From assembly GCA_009377495.1 (NCBI GenBank), contig WHTZ01000024.1, positions 18,681-82,680 of the forward strand: 64,000 bases of DNA. Reading direction: 5' to 3'. Origin of the DNA: Luteitalea sp. GTDB taxonomy: Bacteria; Acidobacteriota; Vicinamibacteria; Vicinamibacterales; Vicinamibacteraceae. Of the stretch, positions 19,741 to 27,720 are shown piece after piece. Numbering within the stretch: the stretch's first letter is position 1; every line of letters starts with the position of its first letter. Both the position numbers and the translations under genes were made by a program. The notes under the pieces were generated by a model. That model was not told the DNA's origin, made no database searches, and saw only the letters and a list, made by a program, of their open reading frames with translations.

Positions 19741-20616
19741 ATGCGCGTGAGCGAATGGATTGCTGTGGCGTACTTCGTTGGCCTGGCGCTCGCCACCACG
19801 ATCGTGCCCGTCGGCGCGCGAACGCGGCTCGCCGTGGCCGCAATCGCCGTGTTGGCGGCCTGCCTCGTGGTTGCGCTGATCGCCGTCGCGGATGCCGCCT
19901 GGTGGCTCGCGCTCGCGCGCGACTGGGCGCCCGCCGCGTACCTCATGGTTGGATACTGGCTGCCGGGTGGTCTACAACGTCCGCCGAATCCTCGGCTCGA
20001 AACGTGGCTGATGATGACTGACCGGCGGCTTTTCGAGTGGCTCGGGCCGAAGCAGGGGCGCGTACCAACCGAAGCGAGCGTGGTGACGAGCGTGTCACCA
20101 CCGTGGTACGGCGCCATGCTCGAAGCCGTGTATGTGCTCGTCTACCCGTTCGTGCCAGCTTGCTTCTTGCTCCTCTACGTGACCGCGCCATCCGAAGCGT
20201 CCGATGTCTTCTGGTCAGCCGTGCTCGTGTCTGGGTACGCGTGCTATGGCACATTGCCGTGGCTCCCCGCCCGTCCGCCGCGGCAGGTCGAAGCCAATGA
20301 GCGATCGGATGGTCCGCATGCTCGAGCCGCTGTGCCCCGCTCCCGCGCACAGCGGCTGCTGCGCCTGTTGAACGAGCGTGTCTCGGGATCCATGGGCGTG
20401 GGTGGCGACACACTCCCCAGCGGCCACGTCGCTGTGGCAGTGGCCGCGGCGCTGGTGGTAGCTCAGTTCCTGCCGGTCATCGGCGCGCTGCTGATCGCGC
20501 TCACGCTGTTGATTGCCACGGCGACCGTGGTGGGACGCTATCACTACGCTGTCGACGCGGTGTCGGGGTTGGCCGTCGGCGCGCTGGCGTGGCTCGTGCT
20601 CACCTGGATGCGCTAA
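19741..20616 (+). CDS. PAP2-family membrane phosphatase
   Basis: A 291-residue membrane protein with about six to seven helices and the PAP2 catalytic motifs: GGDTLPSGHVA (Ser-Gly-His) and GRYHYAVDAVSG (Arg, nucleophilic His and Asp). The R-x-H-Y-x-x-D spacing is that of the PAP2_3 or inositol-phosphorylceramide-synthase-like branch. It probably dephosphorylates or transfers head groups on a lipid phosphate at the outer face of the inner membrane. It overlaps the end of the convergent ketosynthase gene by 4 bp. A role in the lipid-linked product of the neighbouring operon is possible but not shown. Confidence 0.85.
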   Translation: MRVSEWIAVAYFVGLALATTIVPVGARTRLAVAAIAVLAACLVVALIAVADAAWWLALARDWAPAAYLMVGYWLPGGLQRPPNPRLETWLMMTDRRLFEWLGPKQGRVPTEASVVTSVSPPWYGAMLEAVYVLVYPFVPACFLLLYVTAPSEASDVFWSAVLVSGYACYGTLPWLPARPPRQVEANERSDGPHARAAVPRSRAQRLLRLLNERVSGSMGVGGDTLPSGHVAVAVAAALVVAQFLPVIGALLIALTLLIATATVVGRYHYAVDAVSGLAVGALAWLVLTWMR

Positions 20617-21830
20617 ACGCTGCGCATGACGAGGGCGGCGTCGTTGCCGCCAAAGGCGAGCGATGTCGACACACCGCAGCGCACCCGGTGCTGACGCGCT
20701 TCGTTGGCCACCACCTCGATCGGGCAGTCTGGGTCCGTGGCCTCATGGTGAATCGTGGGCGGGATGGTGCCTCGGGCCACCGTGAGCGCGAGCACTGCAG
20801 CCTCAACGGCGCCAGCCGACCCGAGGCAATGGCCGACCATCGACTTGATCGACGTCACCGGGAGGGCGCGCGCGCGCGAACGAAAGACGGCGAGAAAGCC
20901 ACTCGCCTCCGCACGGTCGTTCTGTGGCGTGGCGGTGCCGTGTGCGTTGACGTGATCCACCTCGTCCGGCAGCACGCGGGCCGCATCGAGCGCCGCGCTC
21001 ACCATCGCCGCCACGGCGCGGCCCTCCGGCTCGGGTGCGGTGGGATGGTACGCCTCACAGCTCAGGCTATAGCCGGCCAGCTCCGCGTAGATGGAGGCGC
21101 CGCGACGACGCGCGCGTGCCATGTCTTCCAAGACGAGGATTGCCGCGCCTTCACCGATGTTCATGCCGTTGCGTCCGCGGTCGAACGGCCGGCAAGGACC
21201 CGGATCCATCAGCCGCAACGCGTTGAAGCCGCTGAAAGTCAACCGCGCCAGCGCGTCGGTGCCTCCGGCCAGGGCGGCGTCCAGCCGGCCACGACGAATG
21301 GCTTCTGCCGCGTGACCAATCGCAATAGTGCTCGATGAGCAGGCCGCTGCAATGCAGGAGCGCATACCTTCCAAGCCAAACCGTGCGGCGATCACGTCAA
21401 CGGGCGTGCTCGAAAAGTGGTTCCAGGCCTTCGATGGTCGTGCGCGCGCGATTCCGTCACGCACCATGGTGAAGTAATACTCTTCGTTGCGCAGCAAGTC
21501 GGCGGTTCCTGCGCCGAGCAGCACCCCCACGCGGGTTGGATCCAGCGACGCATCGAGCAAACCGGCATCCGCCACAGCCTCGCTGGCCGCCATCACGCCC
21601 AGCTGATCGCTGCGCGACCACCGGCGACGCTCGAGCCGCGTGAAGGTGGCGGCGGCCGGCTCGAGATCCATCTCGCCCGCGATCTCGCTCCGATAGCCGG
21701 TCGGATCGAATACCGTCACGCGACGCATGCCGCACTCGGCCGCGAGCATGCGTCGCCAGACCTCTTCGCGTGAAAGACCGAGCGCGCAGAGGAGGCCGAT
21801 GCCGGTAACCGCCACGCGCCGCTCGCTCAC
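20613..21830 (-). CDS. beta-ketoacyl-ACP synthase (KAS II type)
   Basis: A condensing enzyme of 405 residues that extends acyl-ACP with malonyl-ACP. The full catalytic triad is present: C164 in AACSSST, H297 in NAHGTATPQND and H334 in SMVGHCLGSAG. The surrounding GGTDAL, PFDRGRNGMNIGEGA and FGGNDAAL segments are those of FabF and type II polyketide ketosynthases. It is the last gene of a seven-gene minus-strand operon and overlaps the PHP gene by 4 bp. Because a second, histidine-less KS homologue starts the same operon, this enzyme may be the active half of a KS/chain-length-factor pair, as in aryl polyene ApeO-ApeC. That pairing is an inference. Confidence 0.9.
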   Translation of the reverse strand: MSERRVAVTGIGLLCALGLSREEVWRRMLAAECGMRRVTVFDPTGYRSEIAGEMDLEPAAATFTRLERRRWSRSDQLGVMAASEAVADAGLLDASLDPTRVGVLLGAGTADLLRNEEYYFTMVRDGIARARPSKAWNHFSSTPVDVIAARFGLEGMRSCIAAACSSSTIAIGHAAEAIRRGRLDAALAGGTDALARLTFSGFNALRLMDPGPCRPFDRGRNGMNIGEGAAILVLEDMARARRRGASIYAELAGYSLSCEAYHPTAPEPEGRAVAAMVSAALDAARVLPDEVDHVNAHGTATPQNDRAEASGFLAVFRSRARALPVTSIKSMVGHCLGSAGAVEAAVLALTVARGTIPPTIHHEATDPDCPIEVVANEARQHRVRCGVSTSLAFGGNDAALVMRSV

Positions 21831-22813
21831 CGCGCGACCTCCTCATCTGCCACTAGGGACCCAGAGGGCCTGCTGTCGGCGACGAGGGCCCCGGCCGCGA
21901 GCTGCCGCGCACAACGCTCGACCGACCGTGCCTCACGCCGCTTCCCGCCGAACGCAATCGCCAACGGTAACCACTGAAACGGAATGGACGCGACGGCGGT
22001 CGTGAGATAGAGCGCGCGCTCGAGCCAGCGGTGATCCCGAGGTCCCACACCAACGAGGCTCTTGCAATAGCTCCAGATGACCCCGTACGCGTCGCCAGCA
22101 ATGGTGAATGTTGTCCCGTGGCTGCCACCCGCGCGACCGAGGCCGCGTGCCACGTTCGCGAGGAACACCCGAGCCGTTGCTCCAGGCGCCTCGGTCCACG
22201 TCGTGCCAACCCGTCGGAGCGTGTGTGCGTCGCTCCCAGCCACCAGGGCGAGCAGGAAAAAGGGGCCTGGCCCCTTTTCCTCCTCCTCCGCGTTCCAGCG
22301 GGTACGGATCGCCTCGACCAGCTCGTTGTGGACGCCGAGCATCGTCCCATTCCGGACCTCGAGGGCCGGCACCTCGGCCAGCAGTCGCAGATAGATTTCG
22401 AGCGAGACCTGCTGCTTGTAGAAGTGGAACAGGTGGTTCAGCGAGAAGAAGACACCTGACGCGCGCAGGTGGGCCGCAACGTCGAACACATTCCCACGCA
22501 GTGGTTGAACATCGCGGTGGATGGCCTCGGTGACGCCGTACGCGCCCAGGTGCACCTGCAGATCGGTGTCCGGCACGCGGCAGGAGATCTCCTCTCCGAC
22601 AATGATGTCGGTCGCGTCAGGATCCTGCGACAGAAGCTCGAGGCAACCATCGATGCTGTCGTGATCGGTGATGGTGACGAAGTCCATGCCGCGCGCCCGC
22701 GCCTGTCTGCGCACCGCCAGAGGAGACGAGTAGCAGTCGCGGCTCTTCAGGAACGGCAGGTCGCCGTTCACCTTCGAGTGACACGAGTGGACGTGTAGGT
22801 CAGCGCGAGGCAT
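21827..22813 (-). CDS. PHP-domain phosphoesterase-like protein with in-frame repeat insertion
   Basis: A 328-residue protein with the PHP metal-binding motifs: DLHVHS (H7, H9), TDHDS (D50, H51), and AGSDAHT (D195, H197). Such proteins are metal-dependent phosphoesterases. Residues 176-186 (EEEEKGPGPFF) are encoded by a copy of the palindromic repeat found near 6.9 and 34.2 kb, inserted in frame only eight residues before the last metal motif. The C-terminal part (about 250-300) has a hydrophobic stretch (ALYLTTAVASIPFQWLPLAIAF) that may touch the membrane. It overlaps the KS gene by 4 bp and is 9 bp from the outer-membrane protein gene, so it is in the same operon. The substrate is not known. 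Confidence 0.8.
   Translation of the reverse strand: MPRADLHVHSCHSKVNGDLPFLKSRDCYSSPLAVRRQARARGMDFVTITDHDSIDGCLELLSQDPDATDIIVGEEISCRVPDTDLQVHLGAYGVTEAIHRDVQPLRGNVFDVAAHLRASGVFFSLNHLFHFYKQQVSLEIYLRLLAEVPALEVRNGTMLGVHNELVEAIRTRWNAEEEEKGPGPFFLLALVAGSDAHTLRRVGTTWTEAPGATARVFLANVARGLGRAGGSHGTTFTIAGDAYGVIWSYCKSLVGVGPRDHRWLERALYLTTAVASIPFQWLPLAIAFGGKRREARSVERCARQLAAGALVADSRPSGSLVADEEVAR
22255..22280. repeat. palindromic repeat unit inside a coding region
   Basis: A single unit of the family seen at 6892 and 34166: a run of As, GGGG, a short centre, CCCC and a run of Ts. It differs from the other units at a few bases, and its length keeps the PHP reading frame open. Confidence 0.7.
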
Positions 22814-22822
22814 CTTCTGGAC

Positions 22823-25786
22823 TCACAACGGTTTCAAGAACAGAATCTGAACGACCGTCGAGCCCAATGACTGGTATTGACGCGGCAAGAAGCTCTTACC
22901 GACTTCGGCCCGCAAGATCGTGCGCCACGGAGCGCGTAGGTTCACACCCACCCCAATGCCGGTTATGGGCTGCCAGTTCGTCGAGAGCTCCTCGTCTCGA
23001 CCCCAGGCGCGGTCCGCAAACAGGTCGAGCCGATACTGCTCGAAGATATTAAACGAATACGAGCCGCGTAGCGCCGCCAGCTCAGTGAAGCGCAATCCGG
23101 ACGCCGGCACGCCGTGAATGCGTGTATCGTCGAAGAGCCCGAACTGATACTTGCTGAACCGGTCTAGTCGCTCTCCGCCAAAGTACGCCGCGTCCACGTG
23201 AATCTTGTGGAACGTGCGGAAGTGGATGTCGCGCGCCAGCACGCCGCCGTACTTGACATAAGTCTTCTCAGCGCGGTGTGGCTCAACTGGTAACCCCCAC
23301 GGCCGCCAGCGCGTTCGACCAAACCATGTGCCCCACGTGACGAGGCTATACCCGCGCCGCCGGAGTTCGTACGTCGCGCCAATCCCATTGGTCAACGTGC
23401 TCGATGGCCGCTCGAACTCTTCGCCCGTGGTCCGCTCATTGGCATAGGCGTCGAAGCCAAGCTGGTACTGTAGCGTCACCTTTTGGAAGTCGGTGAACTG
23501 GTAGCCGACGTTGAGGCCGGCTCTCATGGGCCACGTGAGCAGACGCTCGGCCTCTCGCTCACCTCGCTCATCGTAAACGCGGTCACTCGATGGGACAGCA
23601 ATGCCGAAGAAGTCGACGCTCGCGTCAAACGGTGTCCGCCCCACGGTCGGCCACTGGATGTTGCCGGCCGCGAGGACGCCACCAAACAGCAGCGCCAACT
23701 GCGTGCCCGGGCTTCCAAACTCGAAATCGAGATAGTTGATGCCGAAGATCGGCAACGGGAAATCAAAGGATGGATCGATGGTCGCGCCCATGGCCATGGC
23801 CTTCGCAGACAGCGTCGGCCGCTCGCTCACCACGCGGCGCTCACCATCCTTCACGAAGTACCGCAAGCCATCGTCCGTCTCTTTGTACATCACGCGATTG
23901 CTCGCCCGCGCGAGCTCACGCGCACGGTCGAACTCTGGGTCGTTGACCCGGACGTCGCTGAAGCGCACACGCTTTTCGACCAGCACGTTGCGTCCCGCGA
24001 TCAGCAAGAGCTGGCGGCTCGAGAGATGCGTCAGGAGCCTGACCTGACGTTGCTGACCGGCCGCGACCGGCTCAAACGTCTGGATCTCCTCGTTCGACAC
24101 GACGGGTGCCGAGAGGGCGGTCTGCACGGCATGCACCTTCACGCGTGCAAAGCTCTTCTGATCGATCCAGACCGTGCCCCGATACAGCGACCGGGTCCGA
24201 TCGACGGGCTCGAATCGGACAACGTAGCACTCGCGGTCTGCGACGCGTTCTGTCCCCTGGAGGCGATAGCGGTACGCGGTGGTGAACTGCAGATCGAGCG
24301 GCAGCGAGAGAACCTTTTCCGGTTGGAGTAGCGGGAACGGTGGCCGGTCTGGTCCCCAGCGTGTCCCGTTCACCGAGAACGACCGCTCTTCCCACTCGAC
24401 ATCCCGCCCCTGCACGAAGTACCGGTTCTCGCTCACGATGTCGTAGCCCGGGTCCGTGATGGTGGGCCGAAAGTGCTGCTCCATGCGAACCGAAGCGATG
24501 TAGTTGTTGACCAGGGCGTCCTGGGCGGCCTGCTGCCGCTGGTGGCGTGCGATGATCTCCTCCACGCTGAGCGCGCGCCGGCCGGTAACATCCTGGCGCT
24601 CGGCAACGGACGCCGTTGCACCTTGATTGAAGTCCACGACCAGCGCTCCTGGCCTCAACGGCACACGCGCGCTGACCCGCTGGGTCGACGCCTCGCGTGT
24701 ATACGCTTCGGCCGGCCACTGCGAACCGTCGAGCGGATCGCGCACCACGGGTGTGCCTTCGAGCGGCAGTGTCAGTGAGACCTCCAGCAATTCGCTTGCC
24801 GCGGCATCACCCCAGTAAAGGAGGTATGTCGCGAACGTCTCGACATCGTAGAGCAACCGATGGCGCACGGTATCGGTCACGTCCTGACCGTTTCGTCTGA
24901 GGCGCAGCGACGCGGCCCCTGGATCGAGGGGCACCAGCTCGCCAGCGACCAGGTCAGCGATAGCCGTGCCCGCCGCCAGCGCGCTCCGAACGCTCGCCGG
25001 CTCGCCTGCGTAGCTCCGTGCCACCTGGCCTGTCCCGAGCGCTTCCAGCTCCGTCGCGATGAATGCACCACGTGCCCGGTCCGGTTCTCCGAGCGCCACA
25101 CCAGTCACGAGTAGGCGCGCAGACGAGTCGAGGCGAGCGAGCGAGGTCTCTAGCTGGCGAAGCGTAGCGGCGTCCGCTGAAGCAGGAACCGTTACGGCGT
25201 CCACGTACGGTGCGAGGTCGTGACTGTACAGGTCCTCGAGTGTCGCCACGTTGGCCCGCGGGCCCGGCCGGAGGGCGACGAGCGTCTGCTCATCACGTCC
25301 GTGGATCTCGGTCGCCACGAGCTTGGCGAGGTAAGCCTCGAGGTTTGGATCACGGCCGTCCACCGCGAGCTCCAACACGCGGACGCGGCGCGCGCAGCGC
25401 GCCGCAAGGGCGCGCACGAACGCCCGCCAGCGCTCGGCGTCTTCGAGGCCGGGTGCCATGCCGCTCACGGCCAACCACACGCCGACATCGCGCCGGCCGT
25501 ATTCGCCAAGACGCTCGTCGAGCGCCTCGAACGTGTAGACGCCAGGCGTCGGCTCGAGATCAGTCCGCGTCACGACCACACGCGCCATGACCGGGAATGC
25601 CGGTGCCGCCAGCGAGGCCAGCGCACGGGCCAAGACCGGTGGCGCGTCGAGCTGCTCGTCGAACGCCACACGTGGCAACGGGGGCGTCTCGGCCCGAACG
25701 GCCGCGCTTCCCAGAAGGACGAGCACAGATGCCGCGATGAGGCGCCGCGAAAAGGAACCGGGTACCTTTTCCAGCCACGCAGTCAT
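22823..25786 (-). CDS. large exported protein with LolA-like middle and outer-membrane barrel
   Basis: I do not recognise a named family for this 987-residue protein. It begins with a signal peptide (about 1-32, ends AVRA). Residues 45-300 look like an alpha/beta barrel of a glycosidase-like kind (VWLAVSGMAP, ALAARCARRVRVLELAVDGRDPNL). Residues about 470-620 resemble the LolA/outer-membrane lipoprotein-sorting fold (YRLQGTERVADRECYVVRFEP, then GTVWIDQKSFARVKVH). Residues about 690-987 alternate polar and aromatic residues like a transmembrane beta-barrel and end in the hydrophobic strand VQILFLKPL. Start and stop overlap neighbours tightly: the ATG overlaps the deacetylase stop by 4 bp. It may receive and place a lipid or glycan product at the outer membrane. 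Confidence 0.7.
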   Translation of the reverse strand: MTAWLEKVPGSFSRRLIAASVLVLLGSAAVRAETPPLPRVAFDEQLDAPPVLARALASLAAPAFPVMARVVVTRTDLEPTPGVYTFEALDERLGEYGRRDVGVWLAVSGMAPGLEDAERWRAFVRALAARCARRVRVLELAVDGRDPNLEAYLAKLVATEIHGRDEQTLVALRPGPRANVATLEDLYSHDLAPYVDAVTVPASADAATLRQLETSLARLDSSARLLVTGVALGEPDRARGAFIATELEALGTGQVARSYAGEPASVRSALAAGTAIADLVAGELVPLDPGAASLRLRRNGQDVTDTVRHRLLYDVETFATYLLYWGDAAASELLEVSLTLPLEGTPVVRDPLDGSQWPAEAYTREASTQRVSARVPLRPGALVVDFNQGATASVAERQDVTGRRALSVEEIIARHQRQQAAQDALVNNYIASVRMEQHFRPTITDPGYDIVSENRYFVQGRDVEWEERSFSVNGTRWGPDRPPFPLLQPEKVLSLPLDLQFTTAYRYRLQGTERVADRECYVVRFEPVDRTRSLYRGTVWIDQKSFARVKVHAVQTALSAPVVSNEEIQTFEPVAAGQQRQVRLLTHLSSRQLLLIAGRNVLVEKRVRFSDVRVNDPEFDRARELARASNRVMYKETDDGLRYFVKDGERRVVSERPTLSAKAMAMGATIDPSFDFPLPIFGINYLDFEFGSPGTQLALLFGGVLAAGNIQWPTVGRTPFDASVDFFGIAVPSSDRVYDERGEREAERLLTWPMRAGLNVGYQFTDFQKVTLQYQLGFDAYANERTTGEEFERPSSTLTNGIGATYELRRRGYSLVTWGTWFGRTRWRPWGLPVEPHRAEKTYVKYGGVLARDIHFRTFHKIHVDAAYFGGERLDRFSKYQFGLFDDTRIHGVPASGLRFTELAALRGSYSFNIFEQYRLDLFADRAWGRDEELSTNWQPITGIGVGVNLRAPWRTILRAEVGKSFLPRQYQSLGSTVVQILFLKPL

Positions 25787-26613
25787 GTCGGTCGCGTCTC
25801 CGCGGCAAGCAACTCGCCAAGCGGGACAAACGTCGCGGCGCGAAGGATCGTGCGGAACCGGTCGAGGAAGCCGCCTAGCCGGAAGTAGTGCGCGAAGCAC
25901 TGGCGCGCCGGCAACGACACGCGCGGTGGATCAGGATCGATCTCCCACGGATGGACCATCAGCACGGCCGGATCGCCCGCGCGATTCGCATGCTCGATGG
26001 CCGCCAACACGCGGCGTGGCGGGCTCATGCGAAGGCCCCACCCCCAGCCCAGCGGCATCACGTGACCCAGGCGGTCTGTCACGAGAGGCGGGGCCTCCAC
26101 AATCGGCCCGGCCCACGTGGCGCGCACGTGCGGCCGGCGAGGGTACGAGACACGGCCAACGATCCGCACGGGCGCCATGCTCGCGTCGATGTGAAAGCCA
26201 TGACGAACCAGCCGCTCGAGCGCCCAGCGAGAGCGGTCGTTGATCGACCACTCGGGCGCCCGATACGCGGTCACGCTGGACACACCGGCTACGGCAAGCG
26301 CACGCACGCTGGCGTCCAGGTCGGCACTGAACTCCTCGGACGTCTGCGTGTGCACCCAGCGATGCCAGTAGCCATGCGACCCGATCTCGTGACCGGCGGC
26401 CACGATCTCGCCGACCAGCAAGGGGTACCGATCTGCCACCCACCCGAGGACGAAGAACGTCCCGCGGACGCCGGCCGCGTCGAACTCATCGAGCAACTGC
26501 CGCGTGGTGCTCATGACGCGAGACGGCAGGTTCGGCCAATTCGTCGTGGCCAGTGGACCCTCGACGCCGCAGATGTGGAACCACTCCTCGACGTCGACCG
26601 TGAAGGCGTTCAT
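25783..26613 (-). CDS. polysaccharide deacetylase (NodB-like, DUF3473)
   Basis: A 276-residue deacetylase of the branch seen with exopolysaccharide and XrtA-type loci. The catalytic aspartate is in FTVDVEEWFH (D7), the zinc histidines are in GHEIGSHGYWH (H80, H84), and the YRAPEW segment holds the conserved Arg. The C-terminal HPWEIDPDPPR motif is the DUF3473 signature. It has no signal peptide, so it would act in the cytoplasm, probably on a lipid-linked sugar. It lies 12 bp from the acyl carrier protein gene upstream and overlaps the outer-membrane protein gene downstream. Its presence in a fatty-acid type operon suggests the product carries an N-acetyl sugar. Confidence 0.9.
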   Translation of the reverse strand: MNAFTVDVEEWFHICGVEGPLATTNWPNLPSRVMSTTRQLLDEFDAAGVRGTFFVLGWVADRYPLLVGEIVAAGHEIGSHGYWHRWVHTQTSEEFSADLDASVRALAVAGVSSVTAYRAPEWSINDRSRWALERLVRHGFHIDASMAPVRIVGRVSYPRRPHVRATWAGPIVEAPPLVTDRLGHVMPLGWGWGLRMSPPRRVLAAIEHANRAGDPAVLMVHPWEIDPDPPRVSLPARQCFAHYFRLGGFLDRFRTILRAATFVPLGELLAAETRPT

Positions 26614-26625
26614 GGTGGAACTTCG

Positions 26626-26901
26626 CTAGGCAGGCCTATCGGTGCGATCGGTGCGTTGCTTCTCGACGAACTCGGCGATCGTATCCACGGAGCGTAAGAT
26701 GCGCCCGCCGGCCTCTTCGTTGTCGATCACGGCGCCGAACGAGCGCTCCAGCTCGAGGACCAATTCGAGCGCGTCGATCGAATCGAGCCCCAGCCCTTCT
26801 CCGAACAGCGGCGCCGTATCGTCGATCTCCTGCGGTTGGATGGGAAGCCGAAGGCACCGGACGATGGCCTGTTTGATCTCGGTCTTGAGAGCGTCACTCA
26901 T
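26626..26901 (-). CDS. acyl carrier protein
   Basis: A 91-residue carrier protein. The phosphopantetheine attachment site is S41 in GLGLDSIDALELVLELE. It is slightly longer than housekeeping AcpP and has a basic C-terminal tail (KQRTDRTDRPA). Since it lies between FabG and the deacetylase in a specialised operon, it is more likely the dedicated carrier of the polyene or lipid pathway than the general fatty-acid ACP. The gap to fabG is 9 bp. Confidence 0.9.
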   Translation of the reverse strand: MSDALKTEIKQAIVRCLRLPIQPQEIDDTAPLFGEGLGLDSIDALELVLELERSFGAVIDNEEAGGRILRSVDTIAEFVEKQRTDRTDRPA

Positions 26902-26910
26902 ACAAGCTTT

Positions 26911-27666
26911 CTAGGCCAAGCCGCCGTCGACGCCGATGATCTGGCCCGTAATGTAGCTTGCCGCATCGGAAGCGAGAAAGGCGACCAGCGCCGCCACCTC
27001 GCGCGGGGAGCCAAGGCGGCTCATGGGAATCGCCTTCAGACTCTCTTCGCGCAGGTCGGCCGGCATGCTCTTGATCATGTCGGTCTCGACGAGACCGGGG
27101 CACACGGCGTTCACGAGCACGCCGCGCCCGGCGAGCTCGCGCGAGAGGGCGCGCGTCAAGCCAACCAGTCCGGCTTTCGACGCTGCATAGTTCGCCTGCC
27201 CCGGCAACGGCAGCGTCGCGCTCAGCGAGGTGATGTTGACGATGCGGCCGCGCTGTCGCTGCAGCATGCCCCGTATAACGGCCCGTGCACAGTAGTACGC
27301 GCCGTCGAGGTTCACCCTCAGCACGTCATCCCACGCCGTGCGGTCCATCAACAAGAAACGCACATCGTGGTTGATGCCCGCGTTGTTCACCAAGACGTCG
27401 ACGGGGCCGAGCTTGCCGGCGACCCGCGCGAACGCCTGGTTCACGGCAGCCTCGTCCGCCACGTCACACTGAACGGCCAACGCCCGTCCGCCCTGAGCCT
27501 CGACGGCGCCGACAACGTCGCGCGCCGCGTCGACACGTTCGCGAAACAGGATGCCAACAGCCGCGCCGCGCGCGGCTAACAGTTCAACAATGCTGCGTCC
27601 GATGCCGCGCGACCCGCCGGTGACGACGGCCACGCGGTCCGTGAGCTGGAGATCCTCGAAAGACAC
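26911..27666 (-). CDS. 3-oxoacyl-ACP reductase (SDR, FabG-like)
   Basis: A 251-residue short-chain dehydrogenase that would reduce 3-oxoacyl-ACP with NADPH. The TGGSRGIG nucleotide-binding motif is at residues 16-23, NNAG at 94-97, and the catalytic Ser, Tyr and Lys are S147, Y160 and K164 (YAASK). Gly-Gly near the C-terminus (GVDGGLA) is also standard. Gene order KS/CLF - FabG - ACP is common in type II polyketide and aryl polyene loci. The gap to the KS/CLF gene is 54 bp. Confidence 0.92.
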   Translation of the reverse strand: MSFEDLQLTDRVAVVTGGSRGIGRSIVELLAARGAAVGILFRERVDAARDVVGAVEAQGGRALAVQCDVADEAAVNQAFARVAGKLGPVDVLVNNAGINHDVRFLLMDRTAWDDVLRVNLDGAYYCARAVIRGMLQRQRGRIVNITSLSATLPLPGQANYAASKAGLVGLTRALSRELAGRGVLVNAVCPGLVETDMIKSMPADLREESLKAIPMSRLGSPREVAALVAFLASDAASYITGQIIGVDGGLA

Positions 27667-27720
27667 GCCCCTCCCTGCCCGCTCCGACTGACGGGAAGCA
27701 ACCTCTTATCCTAGCAACAG

